From NCBI GenBank assembly GCA_019359505.1, contig JAHHHD010000016.1:55964-119963 (forward strand): a stretch of DNA of 64,000 nucleotides, read 5' to 3'. The stretch comes from Drouetiella hepatica Uher 2000/2452. Lineage in GTDB: Bacteria; Cyanobacteriota; Cyanobacteriia; Elainellales; Elainellaceae. Position numbers and translations under genes: made by a program. The notes under the pieces are model-generated. The model saw nothing but the letters and a program-made list of their open reading frames with translations, was not told where the DNA came from and made no database searches. Each line of letters opens with the position of its first letter. Positions within the stretch are counted from its first letter, which is position 1. Shown piece after piece: positions 46,791 through 55,923 of the stretch.

Positions 46791-47609
46791 TTACTGCTCT
46801 TTAAGATTCTGTCGAGCACATTGTGCAATCGCTTCAAGGGCTGCTAGATCTGGAGCCAGAGCAGAACTATCCATCTGGAGCCAGAGCAAATACTCAATAT
46901 TGCCAGCCGGACCTACGAGAGGCGACCAAGTTAAACCACTATAGCCCCAGCCGAGCGTTTGGGCAGATTCAAGGACTTGAGCGATCGCCCCCGCCTGATC
47001 CTTCGCATCTCGCACCACGCCCTTCTTCCCAACTTTTTCCCGACCCACCTCAAACTGAGGTTTGACCAGCAGCACGATTTCGCGCGGCGCTTGCAGCAAG
47101 TTCCACAGCGCAGGCAAAACTTTCACTAGAGAGATGAACGACACATCTACCACGCCCAGATCTGGGTAAGCATGAGTAGGCTCGTAAAGTTCCTCTGGTT
47201 TCAAGTAGCGAATATTGGTGCGTTCGCGGAGTATCACACGCGGATCTTGGCGTAAACTCCAGGCGACCTGTCCGTAGCCCACGTCAACGCCATACACTTG
47301 CTTTGCGCCTGCCTGAAGCAAGCAGTCCGTAAAGCCGCCCGTAGAAATGCCGCCATCTAAACAGATGCGATCGCTCACCTTAACCTGAAACTCCACCAGC
47401 GCTTTCGCCAGCTTTTCACCGCCTCTAGAAACAAAGGGCGATCGCTGTTTCACCTCAATCTCAGCTAAGCTATCTACCTCTGTGCCGACCTTATCGATCA
47501 ACTGCTGATTCACCCGCACTTCGCCAGCCTGAATCAGCCGCTGAGCCTGTTGGCGAGACTCACAGAGATGACGTTCAACCAGGAGAATATCGAGGCGTTG
47601 TTTGGTCAA
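46791..47609 (-). CDS. tlyA: TlyA family rRNA 2'-O-methyltransferase/haemolysin-like protein
   Basis: A 272-residue protein with an S4 RNA-binding domain (about 1-65, RLDILLVERHLCESRQQAQRLI) and an FtsJ-like Rossmann methyltransferase domain (SAM site LDGGISTGGFTDCLL near 84-98, VDVSFISL, LLVKPQFEVG). TlyA of mycobacteria 2'-O-methylates 16S and 23S rRNA; the haemolysin name is historical. The last 30 residues are Ala/Leu-rich. It is a lone gene. Confidence 0.92.
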   Translation of the reverse strand: MTKQRLDILLVERHLCESRQQAQRLIQAGEVRVNQQLIDKVGTEVDSLAEIEVKQRSPFVSRGGEKLAKALVEFQVKVSDRICLDGGISTGGFTDCLLQAGAKQVYGVDVGYGQVAWSLRQDPRVILRERTNIRYLKPEELYEPTHAYPDLGVVDVSFISLVKVLPALWNLLQAPREIVLLVKPQFEVGREKVGKKGVVRDAKDQAGAIAQVLESAQTLGWGYSGLTWSPLVGPAGNIEYLLWLQMDSSALAPDLAALEAIAQCARQNLKEQ

Positions 47610-47920
47610 GGGAAAGCTGTAAAACCAGTTTGCTTCTTCACAGTAATCTATTTATCGCCATTCTCATATCTTGCGCTTGCCCAAACATACTACATTAGTA
47701 TTACAATACGTAGTTATAATCTTCTGTATCGCTTTTCAATCCTGTTGTCTTAATCTATCTGTCTTTGACGTAAAGCCCGCAATAAATCCAGCAGCCCCAT
47801 ATCGGCACGCGGTTATTCATCAAGCATCCAGATATTAGCGCTTCTACGATCGCCATCTATTCATCTTGTCCACCTATTCACCCTGTATCTACCCCATGCC
47901 AACGGCAAGGAAAAAGTATC
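47610..47920. other. Divergent promoter region between tlyA and the ABC exporter
   Basis: AT-rich centre with TATAAT at 47715-47720 on the plus strand, beside an inverted pair GTATT-AC-AATAC (47698-47709). No coding frame is accepted. Confidence 0.5.
47698..47720 (+). promoter_or_regulatory. Candidate -10 box and dyad upstream of the ABC exporter gene
   Basis: A consensus TATAAT box with a 12-bp dyad just upstream. The -35 region (ACATTA, 17 bases upstream) is weak, so an activator might be required. Confidence 0.4.
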
Positions 47921-49738
47921 ATGCAAAAACTTTTAGATATTTTGCAATATTACCGATCGTACTGGTCGCTTTCCATCTGGAGTATCGCGGCGAGTAGCTC
48001 CTTTGAAATTATCGATCTAGCGGTTCCCTACGCGATCGGGCAACTGCTCAATGTCTTGTCAGGGCAACAGCTAGATGCCTTCTTGCAGCAGTGGATTGAT
48101 CAAATGGCTCAATGGCTGAGACAAGCAGGCGATCGCAATTTTGAGCTGATGATATTGCTTGCCATTATTTTTGTCGCGACGGTCGTTCGCGCCCCCCTTC
48201 AGCCCTGGCTAGGAGGATGGTTTCACTGGGATATTTCCTTTAGGACAAGGCGCGATCACTCAGTGGAAGCCATTTCTAAAATCTTGACTCTGCCGCTGGA
48301 ATTCTATGATGAAAACAACCCTGGACGCATCGCTGGGCGAGTGGCGCGTGGATTGTCTAACCACACTTGGACATACCCAGAAGTTGCCGGACAAATGATT
48401 CCCAAAATCTTTCGAGTGCTGGGAATTTTTGTAATTATTCTGTTAATCGAATGGCGAATTGCAGTTCTTTTTCTGCTCTCCTTTGTTTTCATCCTCAGCT
48501 TCACGATCAAAAACCTGCTCCACTTAATTCAGAAAGAAGAGAGACTCGATAAATACGAAGAAAATACCGAAAGCCATACTTCCGAAATCATTACCAACAT
48601 CAAAACGGTAAAAGCTTTTGCGACAGAAGCCTATGAGCTGAAGCGCCAGCAGAAACGAATCGAACGGCAGTTTAGGTTTCTCAACTACCGAATTCATCTG
48701 GGATATACCAAGCTGGCTTCTTGGCAGCGGCTAGTCGTCGAGTCGTCGGTATTTTCAGTGTTGGCGCTGACGCTCTGGGCAACGGTGCGGGGACAGATTT
48801 CTCTGGGTCATTTTGTCACGACGCTGACGGTATCCAGCATGGCATATGCTGAGCTAGAGCCGATTAGCCAACTTGCGGAAGTGTTTGCCCGTCGCTATGC
48901 CTCCATGAAAAGCCTGCATGAGTTTTTGGCGCTACCCAGCGGCAAAGATGCGGCAAGTCTGGATGGTTCACCAGAAGCCGTTCGCAACTACCAGTTCACA
49001 GGCAAAGTCCATTTCGATCGCCTTAGCTTTGGCTACGACGAGAAGCGGCTTGTCCTGCAAGATATTAATCTGCTGATTGAACCCAATCAAACCGTGGCGC
49101 TGGTGGGGCGATCGGGTTCCGGTAAGTCTACTCTGGTCAAGCTTCTGTTCCGCTACTTTGACCCACAACAGGGCAAAATCCTGATTGACGGTCAGGATAT
49201 TCGATCGCTAGATGTGACGGGCTATCGTAAGCGACTGGCGATCGTTCACCAAGAAGTAGACGTGTTTAACGGCACGCTGCTAGAGAACCTCACCTACGGC
49301 AACCCGCACGTGTCGATGGCAGAGATCCAGGAAGCTTGCGAAATTGCCAGAGTCGATGAGTTTGTGCGGCTGCTGCCCAAGAGCTACAAAACAGTTGTTG
49401 GGGAGCGGGGCGTACGCCTCTCAGGCGGACAGCGGCAGCGGCTAGGCATTGCCCGCGCCTTGCTGATGAATCCAGATGTGCTGGTGTTTGACGAAGCTAC
49501 CTCTAGCTTGGACTATGAATCGGAGCGATCGATCCAGTTAGCCATGCGCAGTATCTTGGGTACTCGCACCACGATCATCATCGCCCACCGTCTCAGCACC
49601 GTTCGGGAAGCCGACAAAATTGTCGTTCTCGATAATGGTCGAATTCTTGAAGTGGGCAATCACGCTGAATTGCTCAACCACGGCGGCATCTACAACCGTC
49701 TACACAAGCTCCAAGAAACAGGCGAATTGCTGGTGTAG
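47921..49738 (+). CDS. ABC exporter (fused permease and ATPase)
   Basis: A 605-residue half-transporter: six transmembrane helices in residues about 15-320 and an ATPase with Walker A GRSGSGKST near 392-400, signature LSGGQRQR near 501-508, and Walker B VLVFDEATSSLD. It resembles lipid A/lipid and multidrug exporters of the MsbA/BmrA group; the substrate is unknown. It most likely works as a homodimer, since no partner half lies beside it. Twin hairpins follow its stop. Confidence 0.9.
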   Translation: MQKLLDILQYYRSYWSLSIWSIAASSSFEIIDLAVPYAIGQLLNVLSGQQLDAFLQQWIDQMAQWLRQAGDRNFELMILLAIIFVATVVRAPLQPWLGGWFHWDISFRTRRDHSVEAISKILTLPLEFYDENNPGRIAGRVARGLSNHTWTYPEVAGQMIPKIFRVLGIFVIILLIEWRIAVLFLLSFVFILSFTIKNLLHLIQKEERLDKYEENTESHTSEIITNIKTVKAFATEAYELKRQQKRIERQFRFLNYRIHLGYTKLASWQRLVVESSVFSVLALTLWATVRGQISLGHFVTTLTVSSMAYAELEPISQLAEVFARRYASMKSLHEFLALPSGKDAASLDGSPEAVRNYQFTGKVHFDRLSFGYDEKRLVLQDINLLIEPNQTVALVGRSGSGKSTLVKLLFRYFDPQQGKILIDGQDIRSLDVTGYRKRLAIVHQEVDVFNGTLLENLTYGNPHVSMAEIQEACEIARVDEFVRLLPKSYKTVVGERGVRLSGGQRQRLGIARALLMNPDVLVFDEATSSLDYESERSIQLAMRSILGTRTTIIIAHRLSTVREADKIVVLDNGRILEVGNHAELLNHGGIYNRLHKLQETGELLV

Positions 49739-49757
49739 AGATTTTCTGGGAACGTAA

Positions 49758-49834
49758 ATTAATTTTGAAAGGGATACATCACATATCCCTTTCAAAATTT
49801 GGTGTTGGTATTCATTACATGAGTACCAACACTG
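49758..49834. terminator. Twin hairpin terminators
   Basis: ATTTTGAAAGGGATA (about 49764-49778) pairs with TATCCCTTTCAAAAT (about 49785-49799), then GTGTTGGTA pairs with TACCAACAC at about 49802-49833. They lie in the gap between the plus-strand exporter gene and the minus-strand small gene ending at 49845 and probably serve both. Confidence 0.75.
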
Positions 49835-49844
49835 CCCAAAAACT

Positions 49845-50039
49845 TCAGTAGCTCTCTTCACCTGCCACCGAGTCATCCCAGGATTCTTTAGCTCTTAAAG
49901 CCAAAGCCGCATCACGAATGGCTTGCCATTGACAGAAAAGCTCAGCACCACTGATGTCGCTGGTTTTATAACGACGGATTGCCAGCTCTAACTCTTGGAC
50001 AGTCTGAGGCACAGGAATTGTACAAACAGCTTCTACCAT
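49845..50039 (-). CDS. Small hypothetical protein
   Basis: A 64-residue protein from the ATG at 50039, which has AGAGGTAA 5 bases upstream. A longer frame reaches 50132 but its N-terminus is Ser-rich and lacks a ribosome binding site. The sequence is helical and acidic (TVQELELAIRRYKTSDISGAELFCQW, ALALRAKESWDD) with one Cys. No family is recognised. Confidence 0.55.
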   Translation of the reverse strand: MVEAVCTIPVPQTVQELELAIRRYKTSDISGAELFCQWQAIRDAALALRAKESWDDSVAGEESY

Positions 50040-50222
50040 GGGATTACCTCTACGATTAAGCGTCGAAGGACTCAAGCAACTGCTTGAGGATATAGTCCCA
50101 TTGTCGCTAATTTTGTCCAAATTTGTAGCCAAAAATACAGTATTTAACGAAAAAATATGTAGTAAGGGTCACATTCCAGTTTGAGTTTGCCCAATTTGAG
50201 TTCGCCCGACCGTTTCATTGGC

Positions 50223-51311
50223 TCAGCCCGCTAAATCAGGAAACACCTCCCGCACTGCGGGATGGATTAGCTTGTGAGCCTGAACATTTAGCCCTCCAGC
50301 CAAAGCCGGATCGATCGCCAAAGCATCTAGCCCTTTATCTGCCAGCTTCAGCACGTAGGGAAAGGTGCTGTTATTGAGGGCTTGGGTTGCCGTCCAAGGC
50401 ACAGAACCCGGCATATTAGGAACGCCATAGTGAACCACCCCCGCCTCGACATAGGTTGGGTTTGTATGAGAAGTCGGGCGCAAGGTTTCAATACAGCCCC
50501 CCTGATCAACTGCCACATCTACAATCACTGACCCCGGACGCATCTGCTCAACGAGCGATCGCCCTACCAAAATCGGCGCTCTGCGACCCGGCACCAGCAC
50601 CGCTCCTATCAAGAGATCAGCCCTCGGAACAACGGCTTCCACCTGAGACGTAGTGCTATAAAGCAGCTCCACCCTAGAGCCAAACAGAGTTTCCAAGTAA
50701 GCCAATCGCTCTAAATTGACATCTAATATTTGCACTTGGGCACCTAGTCCTACCGCCATCTTTGCTGCCTCAGTGCCCACAATGCCACCCCCCAAAATGA
50801 CCACCTTACCGGGCTGTACTCCTGGCACTCCTCCCAACAGCACCCCTCGTCCCCCTTGCTGGCGTTCAAGATAGCGTGCCCCAAACTGCACAGACAGCCG
50901 TCCAGCAATGATACTCATAGGCGTGAGCAATGGCAGACTCCGGTTTGGCAGCTCCACCGTCTCGTAGGCGATCGCCGTCACCCCTGAGCCAATCAGAGCT
51001 TCAGTCAGGGGACGGTTAGCCGCTAAGTGTAAATAGGTAAAAAGCAGCTGATTCTTTTGAATGAAATGATACTCTTCGGGTAAGGGTTCCTTGACTTTTA
51101 CAACTAGCTCTTGATCCCAGGCAGTAGCGGCATCATCAACAATTTTTGCTCCGGCTTGCAAATAGTCTGCATCTGTAAAACCTGCACCCAATCCGGCGGA
51201 AGTTTGTACGTAGACAGCATGATTGCGATCGGTCAAACCCCTGACGCTGCTTGGACTCAGCCCTACTCGAAATTCTTGATCTTTCGTCTCTTTAGGCACA
51301 CCAATTTTCAT
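50223..51311 (-). CDS. ald: Alanine dehydrogenase
   Basis: NAD-dependent enzyme interconverting L-alanine with pyruvate and ammonium. The 362 residues start MKIGVPKETKDQEFRVGL, with the catalytic Lys in VKVKEP (Lys74) and His in YLHLAAN (His95), followed by the NAD-binding fold GGGIVGTEAAKMA near 173-185. In cyanobacteria it usually serves alanine use or nitrogen redistribution. It is the last minus-strand gene before the riboswitch region. Confidence 0.95.
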   Translation of the reverse strand: MKIGVPKETKDQEFRVGLSPSSVRGLTDRNHAVYVQTSAGLGAGFTDADYLQAGAKIVDDAATAWDQELVVKVKEPLPEEYHFIQKNQLLFTYLHLAANRPLTEALIGSGVTAIAYETVELPNRSLPLLTPMSIIAGRLSVQFGARYLERQQGGRGVLLGGVPGVQPGKVVILGGGIVGTEAAKMAVGLGAQVQILDVNLERLAYLETLFGSRVELLYSTTSQVEAVVPRADLLIGAVLVPGRRAPILVGRSLVEQMRPGSVIVDVAVDQGGCIETLRPTSHTNPTYVEAGVVHYGVPNMPGSVPWTATQALNNSTFPYVLKLADKGLDALAIDPALAGGLNVQAHKLIHPAVREVFPDLAG

Positions 51312-51520
51312 AAAACCTCACTGTCGATCAGGATTATTTGAGAGCCAACCCTCCTCATATCTTTAACTTAAATCTGTAAGCAAGATCGTTATTCATAAGC
51401 AATGCTCAGAGAAAATTAAGTCTTAACCAGTTGACTAACCCTCAATCCAGTGGTAATTTTGGCTATGTCAATGCAAAAAGTCAGCCTAATTTGAATTCGT
51501 ATCTCCACCTGCTTCATCAA

Positions 51521-51735
51521 CCGACTTGTCCAGACTTACTGAGACAGATTGAGTCATAAGCAGTTGAAAGAGAGGTTCAAAGCGGAGGAACCATAACTTG
51601 GGGCGCATTCTCAAGGAACTGGAAAAGATAAGGTAGGTTTTAGCTGAATTCAGCTACTCGACTTCGCTTTTTTAGAAACCTGAAAAAGGGTACCTCTCAA
51701 CCCTAGCCCGTCAGCTAACTCCGTCGGCACTGAGA
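51521..51735 (+). ncRNA. Cyclic di-AMP riboswitch (ydaO/yuaA class)
   Basis: Plus-strand match to the conserved elements of the ydaO aptamer, in order: CGGAGGAACC at 51583-51592, TTGGGG at 51598-51603 with a downstream ATT-CT, GGTAGG at 51632-51637, and the 3' signature CCCGTCAGCTAACTCCGT at 51707-51724. CCGAC at 51521-51525 can pair with GTCGG at 51723-51727 to close a P1-like stem, but the 5' boundary is uncertain. The class binds c-di-AMP and usually turns genes off. The regulated genes should be those downstream, 450 bases away. Confidence 0.85.
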
Positions 51736-51740
51736 GGAGA

Positions 51741-51762
51741 CTGAAGAATCAGAATTTTTTTA
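51741..51762 (+). terminator. Possible riboswitch-controlled terminator
   Basis: CTGA-agaa-TCAG followed by AATTTTTTT. The 4-bp stem is weak, so a longer pairing with upstream sequence may be needed. It lies directly after the aptamer, where an expression platform would be expected. Confidence 0.35.
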
Positions 51763-52001
51763 ACTGGTTTGCTTCGGTATCCTCAGGCTTGTGTGGGTCA
51801 TTTGTTTCTCTGATTCTATCCAAATCGGCAGGGCAAATGCTGTACGCGATCGCATTAGACTTTGAGGAGACAATAGATGACCTTTAGATCTGGTAATAGA
51901 GTCAGGGTGTTCGGCATTTAACCCGGTTGCGGAGCATTGCCTCTTTTTAGGCGCTCTCGTTTTCAACCAGGTATTGTTACGACTTCAAGGGGAAAGGTGA
52001 A

Positions 52002-52040
52002 ATGTTCGACGGCTTTAGACCTACGAATATTCATTCTTAA
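52002..52040 (+). CDS. Possible 12-residue leader peptide
   Basis: ATG to TAA encodes MFDGFRPTNIHS, preceded by AAGGGGAAAGG (51987-51997). It lies between the riboswitch and the first structural gene. Length and good ribosome binding site are the only evidence, and no attenuator-like run of one amino acid is present. Confidence 0.25.
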   Translation: MFDGFRPTNIHS

Positions 52041-52185
52041 GGAAGTCACCTTCAGACTTCTACGCTTGTACTGTGATTAAGTTGTGGCTCAAGGCTAATG
52101 CCATGAGCCGAGTTTTACATCCTTACAGATTGAGACATCTGTCAATGTGCTGGAGTTTCTGTCCTCGTTAGTTAGAGCGTGTGAA

Positions 52186-53385
52186 ATGGACTTGTTAGAG
52201 TATCAAACCAAAGAGCTGTTCCGCCAGATGGGCATTCCTGTACTGCCCTCTCAAAGAATTGCCCGACCTGCCGATGTCAAAGAGCTGAAGATTCCCTACC
52301 CTGTTGTTCTGAAATCTCAGATTCACAAGGCAGGACGCAGCAGAATCAGCGGAATTCGGTTAGCGGAAAACACCATTGACGCAATAGCATCTGCCCAAGC
52401 CATTTTTCACCTGCCCATCATGGGTCAATATCCAGAGGTTTTGTTGGCAGAACCGAAGTACGAAACTGACTTAGAATTCTATCTGGCGATCGTGCTTGAC
52501 AGCGCAACTCGTCGTCCGCTGCTGCTGGGTTCTCAGCACGGAGGACTTGACGCTGAACCAAAGCTAGAGCATATTCAGCGAGTTATCGTCGATCAAGAAT
52601 TTTCTTCTTTTTATGCACGCCGCCTAGCCCTGAAAATGGGGCTTAAAGGAGCTTTAATTCAATCGGTCAGTGCTGTGATTGAGAAAATGTATCAGCTATT
52701 TGTACGTCAAGATTTAGACCTATTAGAAATCAATCCTTTGGCTGTAACGGCAGAAGGTGAATTAATGGCGCTAGACGGCAGGGTAACCATAAACGATGCA
52801 GCCTTGGGTCGCCAAGACGATCTGGCATCTATGGTCGCCAACAGCCGTGACCAAGCCTATCAGGCTCAGGCATCTGTTTCCTCAAGATTGACCTGTCGAT
52901 TTAAGCAAGTGGAATCTAATGGAAGCATAGGCATAATTTCTGCGGGCGCTGGCCTGATAATGACCACTCTAGATTTGTTGAAGCAGGCTGGAGGCAAGGC
53001 AGCAAGCTTTGTTGATTTAGGGGAAGCCTATCGATACTGTTTGCCGCAGCTTTCGTTCGCTGAGCATTTCGAGCAAAGTCTGTCGCTCATGGCTCAAGAC
53101 AAATCGCTGAAGGTGGTGCTGATTAACCTCGTGGGCAGTTCAATTTCCTGCCTTCAAATCGCCGAAACGTTTGCTAACCACATCAGGCGGTACTCTTCGC
53201 AGCCTTCCCCTGTGTTTGTTCTGCGATTAGTAGGTGCTCAGTTCTATCAGGCTCAAGAACTCCTTATGCCGATGGGTATTTCGGTAGTTGAGCGGCTAGA
53301 TGGAGCCATTGACCAAGCAGTCGCCTTGACGAAGGCTCAACCCATTAGGGAACTCAATCCCTCTAGCTCTCGATTCAGAGCTTAG
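52186..53385 (+). CDS. Succinyl-CoA synthetase beta subunit-like protein
   Basis: A 399-residue homologue of SucC from the ATG at 52186 (a GTG at 52147 is also in frame). MDLLEYQTKELF begins the ATP-grasp domain; LLEINPLAVTAEGELMALDG retains the metal-binding Asn/Asp region, and the C-terminal CoA-ligase part ends VRLVGAQFYQAQELL-like. But the family's glycine-rich nucleotide loop, GGRGKAGG in E. coli, reads KAGRSRISG here, and the GGI-type loop reads VGSSIS. It forms a pair with the alpha-like gene 86 bases later. A standard succinyl-CoA synthetase role is doubtful. Confidence 0.85.
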   Translation: MDLLEYQTKELFRQMGIPVLPSQRIARPADVKELKIPYPVVLKSQIHKAGRSRISGIRLAENTIDAIASAQAIFHLPIMGQYPEVLLAEPKYETDLEFYLAIVLDSATRRPLLLGSQHGGLDAEPKLEHIQRVIVDQEFSSFYARRLALKMGLKGALIQSVSAVIEKMYQLFVRQDLDLLEINPLAVTAEGELMALDGRVTINDAALGRQDDLASMVANSRDQAYQAQASVSSRLTCRFKQVESNGSIGIISAGAGLIMTTLDLLKQAGGKAASFVDLGEAYRYCLPQLSFAEHFEQSLSLMAQDKSLKVVLINLVGSSISCLQIAETFANHIRRYSSQPSPVFVLRLVGAQFYQAQELLMPMGISVVERLDGAIDQAVALTKAQPIRELNPSSSRFRA

Positions 53386-53471
53386 CTTTAAGGGGTTTTG
53401 CTGAATACCTTCTGCTTCACGCCCGCCTATATCTCAGACTCTCCTTTTCTCGATCGTAAGACACGTTAGCC

Positions 53472-54353
53472 ATGGATTTCACATTCAACAGTCGGGTAAT
53501 GGTGATGGGTATTGCAGAACCTCTCAGTTCTGTTTATGTGCCCATCATGACAACCTATGGAACCCAAATTGTTGCGGGTATAAGTGCGGGGCGGGGTGGG
53601 CAGATGATCTGCGGTATTCCTGTGTTTGATATGGTCGGTCAGGCGCTGGCGCAGAGAGGTTTGGTGGAAACCGCTATTCTCTTGGTGAAACCTTACGAGG
53701 TCTTAGACGCGGCGCTAGAAGCGATCGCTGCCGGAATTCGCCAGCTCGTTATCATCACAGAAGGGGTGCCGCCCCTAGATATGGTGTCTTTGGTGCGCAA
53801 AGCTGAGATTACCGAGACTTTGGTGGTCGGGGCAAATTGTCCAGGCATCATTGTTCCAGGACAAATTCTGCTAGGAACCCATCCGCCTGCTTTTTATATG
53901 CCAGGGCACGTGGGAGTTATAAGCCGTAGTGGAGCTTTGGCGTACGAAGTCGCTTGGGAACTGACTCAGGCAGGGCTAGGGCAATCGATCGCCGTGGGAA
54001 TCGGGGGCGATCGGATTTCGGGGTCTTCTTTTCAGCAATGGCTGCAAATCTTGGAAGAGGATGAGCAGACCGAGGTGATTGTCCTAGTGGGCGAAATGGG
54101 ATGCGAGGGTGAAGAGACAGCGGCTCATTATGTTGCAGAAGCGATCGATAAGCCCGTGGTTGCCTATGTTGCGGGGCATAGGCTGCCCAATCCTTCAAGC
54201 GTTGGCGCTTCCCGGCTAGCCGAGCTGCACAATAGCCCAGGTTCTACTGAAGGCAAGATTGCAGCTTTTCAACAGGCCAACATTCCCTTAGCCGATCGCC
54301 CTTCTCAGATTCCGAGTTTGGTTAAACGGGCAATGTGGGCTGTCCAACGCTAG
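53472..54353 (+). CDS. Succinyl-CoA synthetase alpha subunit-like protein without the phosphohistidine
   Basis: A 293-residue homologue of SucD. The core SRSGALAYEV, GIGGDRISGSSF and VLVGEMGCEGEE segments match the family and the key Glu is kept. In place of the catalytic GHAG-type His (His246 in E. coli) this protein has SVGASRLA with Ala246; nearby His236 and His253 are offset. The N-terminal CoA-binding TGSQG loop is AEPLSS. It is therefore homologous but unlikely to form phosphohistidine. Divergent paralogues of this kind are also annotated as SucD in other cyanobacteria, and some may be mis-assigned. Confidence 0.85.
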   Translation: MDFTFNSRVMVMGIAEPLSSVYVPIMTTYGTQIVAGISAGRGGQMICGIPVFDMVGQALAQRGLVETAILLVKPYEVLDAALEAIAAGIRQLVIITEGVPPLDMVSLVRKAEITETLVVGANCPGIIVPGQILLGTHPPAFYMPGHVGVISRSGALAYEVAWELTQAGLGQSIAVGIGGDRISGSSFQQWLQILEEDEQTEVIVLVGEMGCEGEETAAHYVAEAIDKPVVAYVAGHRLPNPSSVGASRLAELHNSPGSTEGKIAAFQQANIPLADRPSQIPSLVKRAMWAVQR

Positions 54354-54393
54354 ATATAGCAGTCGCCAGTTTGCTTAGAACATTTTGCTTAGA

Positions 54394-54462
54394 ACATTTA
54401 GGGTGGGGCACTTTGCGCCCCACCCTAAATGTCCCCCCGCCCTAACCGCCTTGGCGGTTGCT
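54394..54462. repeat. Dispersed hairpin element, copy 3 (reverse orientation)
   Basis: A stem of 16 bp (54394-54409 with 54417-54432) on ACATTTAGGGTGGGGC, then CCCGCCCTAACCGCCTTGGCGGTTGC (54436-54461), which is the first module of copies 1 and 2 in reverse order. It lies after the SucD-like gene. Confidence 0.85.
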
Positions 54463-54497
54463 ACAGAACGCTAGATAGGCTGTTCAGCGTAGCCATA

Positions 54498-55760
54498 TTA
54501 AGAGGCAGATTGTCGCCAGATGCCGAAGACAGAGGTGTAGCCATGCAGAAATGTTGTGTTGCCTACAGGACCAATCTCTCCATTGCAGAAAAACCCGCTT
54601 AACGGCACATGGGGAAGATATTGGCTAAACAAATCAGAGTCAAAATTAGCCTGATCGTAAAGCCCCTGACCTCTGCCCATACAGGCAAACATGAGCGCGC
54701 CTACAGGTGAAGGGTTAACGTTCTTGGGGTAGCGCTTTAGCAGCATTTCCAGATCGGTGGCTGAAGCTTCAGCATCCCGCAAATGAAACTGAATTCGTTG
54801 TCCTGGACGGACGCGATCGCCAATCGCAACTGCACCTGTGCGGGGATCAACGCCCAGCAAATTACGAATCAGGAAATCGCCCTGCTCAAGCTGCTGCTTG
54901 AAAGCGCTTTGAGCAATGCCGACAAACAGCGATCGCTGAGCAATGGTTCGGTCTGCCTCGCTCAAATCTTGAAACATTCCCTGCAAAATTTCTAGAGGCG
55001 TGCGGGTTAAGCCGCAGGAAGTTTGATCTTCTCCCTGTTCTTCTAGCTTTAGCAAAACATTGCGTTCGCCTTCCACAACGCGATAGGTTTGCCCAATCGG
55101 ACGGCAGCCCTGCGCCACGATCGTTTCCAGCACAATATTGCCGCTCAAAGCCACCCCAACTACGCCGTCTCGGTAGTAGCGATCGCTGCCAAACAGGCCG
55201 CTACTGCCCGAAAAAGAGCTGACATCTGTCAACCCTCCCACTTTAGCCGCATCCGGATAGGCAAAATCTAGCCCCTGTAAAAGCTCGTTTACGCCAGAGG
55301 AACCCGGCGCAGCCAATAAAATAAAATGCGGATTGTCTTGAGGGGATACACCCATCAGGCTTACCCATGCGTCTGGAGGGCCGTCAAGATCGGGCAAGTT
55401 CTCTGCATCAATGTGAAACGTATGAATATCAACTTCAGGTAATCGAGCTAAAGTCAGGCTAATCGCCGCTTCGCCCTCAATCTCTTGAACTTGCTGAGTG
55501 TGATCCATGCCGATCACGCCCCCGCCCCCACAGCCGAGCAAAACTGGAACAGAGAGATGCTCTTTGAGGAGAGGCAGCAGTCGAGAATACTCGCTAGCAA
55601 AGGCAGATGAGATAAAAACAAACCCCAAATCCGCAGTATCTTGCAAACAAAGCTGGGCTTGCTCTGCCACATCTTTGACGGCAGCTTCTAGCGAAGGACG
55701 CGTCGATATGGCACTAGCCCACTTCATTGAAGAATGAGTCGTTGGGTCTTTCATCATCAT
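54498..55760 (-). CDS. FIST domain sensor protein
   Basis: A 420-residue cytoplasmic protein with FIST_N (about 10-200, SSAFASEYSRLLPLLKEHL, GCGGGGVIG) and FIST_C (about 205-420, ending CNGEIGPVGNTTFLHGYTSVFGIW) domains. FIST proteins are predicted small-ligand, possibly amino-acid, sensors in bacterial signalling; the ligand is unknown. Three ATGs begin the frame; the second or third has better spacing from AAGGAAA. It is upstream on the same strand from nothing obvious, and its link to the export island is only proximity. Confidence 0.87.
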   Translation of the reverse strand: MMMKDPTTHSSMKWASAISTRPSLEAAVKDVAEQAQLCLQDTADLGFVFISSAFASEYSRLLPLLKEHLSVPVLLGCGGGGVIGMDHTQQVQEIEGEAAISLTLARLPEVDIHTFHIDAENLPDLDGPPDAWVSLMGVSPQDNPHFILLAAPGSSGVNELLQGLDFAYPDAAKVGGLTDVSSFSGSSGLFGSDRYYRDGVVGVALSGNIVLETIVAQGCRPIGQTYRVVEGERNVLLKLEEQGEDQTSCGLTRTPLEILQGMFQDLSEADRTIAQRSLFVGIAQSAFKQQLEQGDFLIRNLLGVDPRTGAVAIGDRVRPGQRIQFHLRDAEASATDLEMLLKRYPKNVNPSPVGALMFACMGRGQGLYDQANFDSDLFSQYLPHVPLSGFFCNGEIGPVGNTTFLHGYTSVFGIWRQSAS

Positions 55761-55923
55761 TTTCCTTGACGAGTCTCGATATCAGGATAGACAAGATTTG
55801 ATTGGCCTAATAGCCTCTATTATTAGCTTTTTCTAGAGACTTTGCTTGATGGCTTCGCTTATAGCTTGCCTCAGCGCCCCTTTCCAAAAAAATTCGTATC
55901 CAGATTCAGCAATGCTGCTGAGG

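Larger units (their letters stand above)
51312..52185. other. Long leader region with a c-di-AMP riboswitch
   Basis: 874 bases between ald and the succinyl-CoA-synthetase-like genes. It contains the aptamer at about 51521-51735, a weak hairpin and T-run at 51741-51762, a possible 12-codon frame at 52002-52040, and an inverted repeat GGCTCA...TGAGCC (about 52087-52111). Confidence 0.75.
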
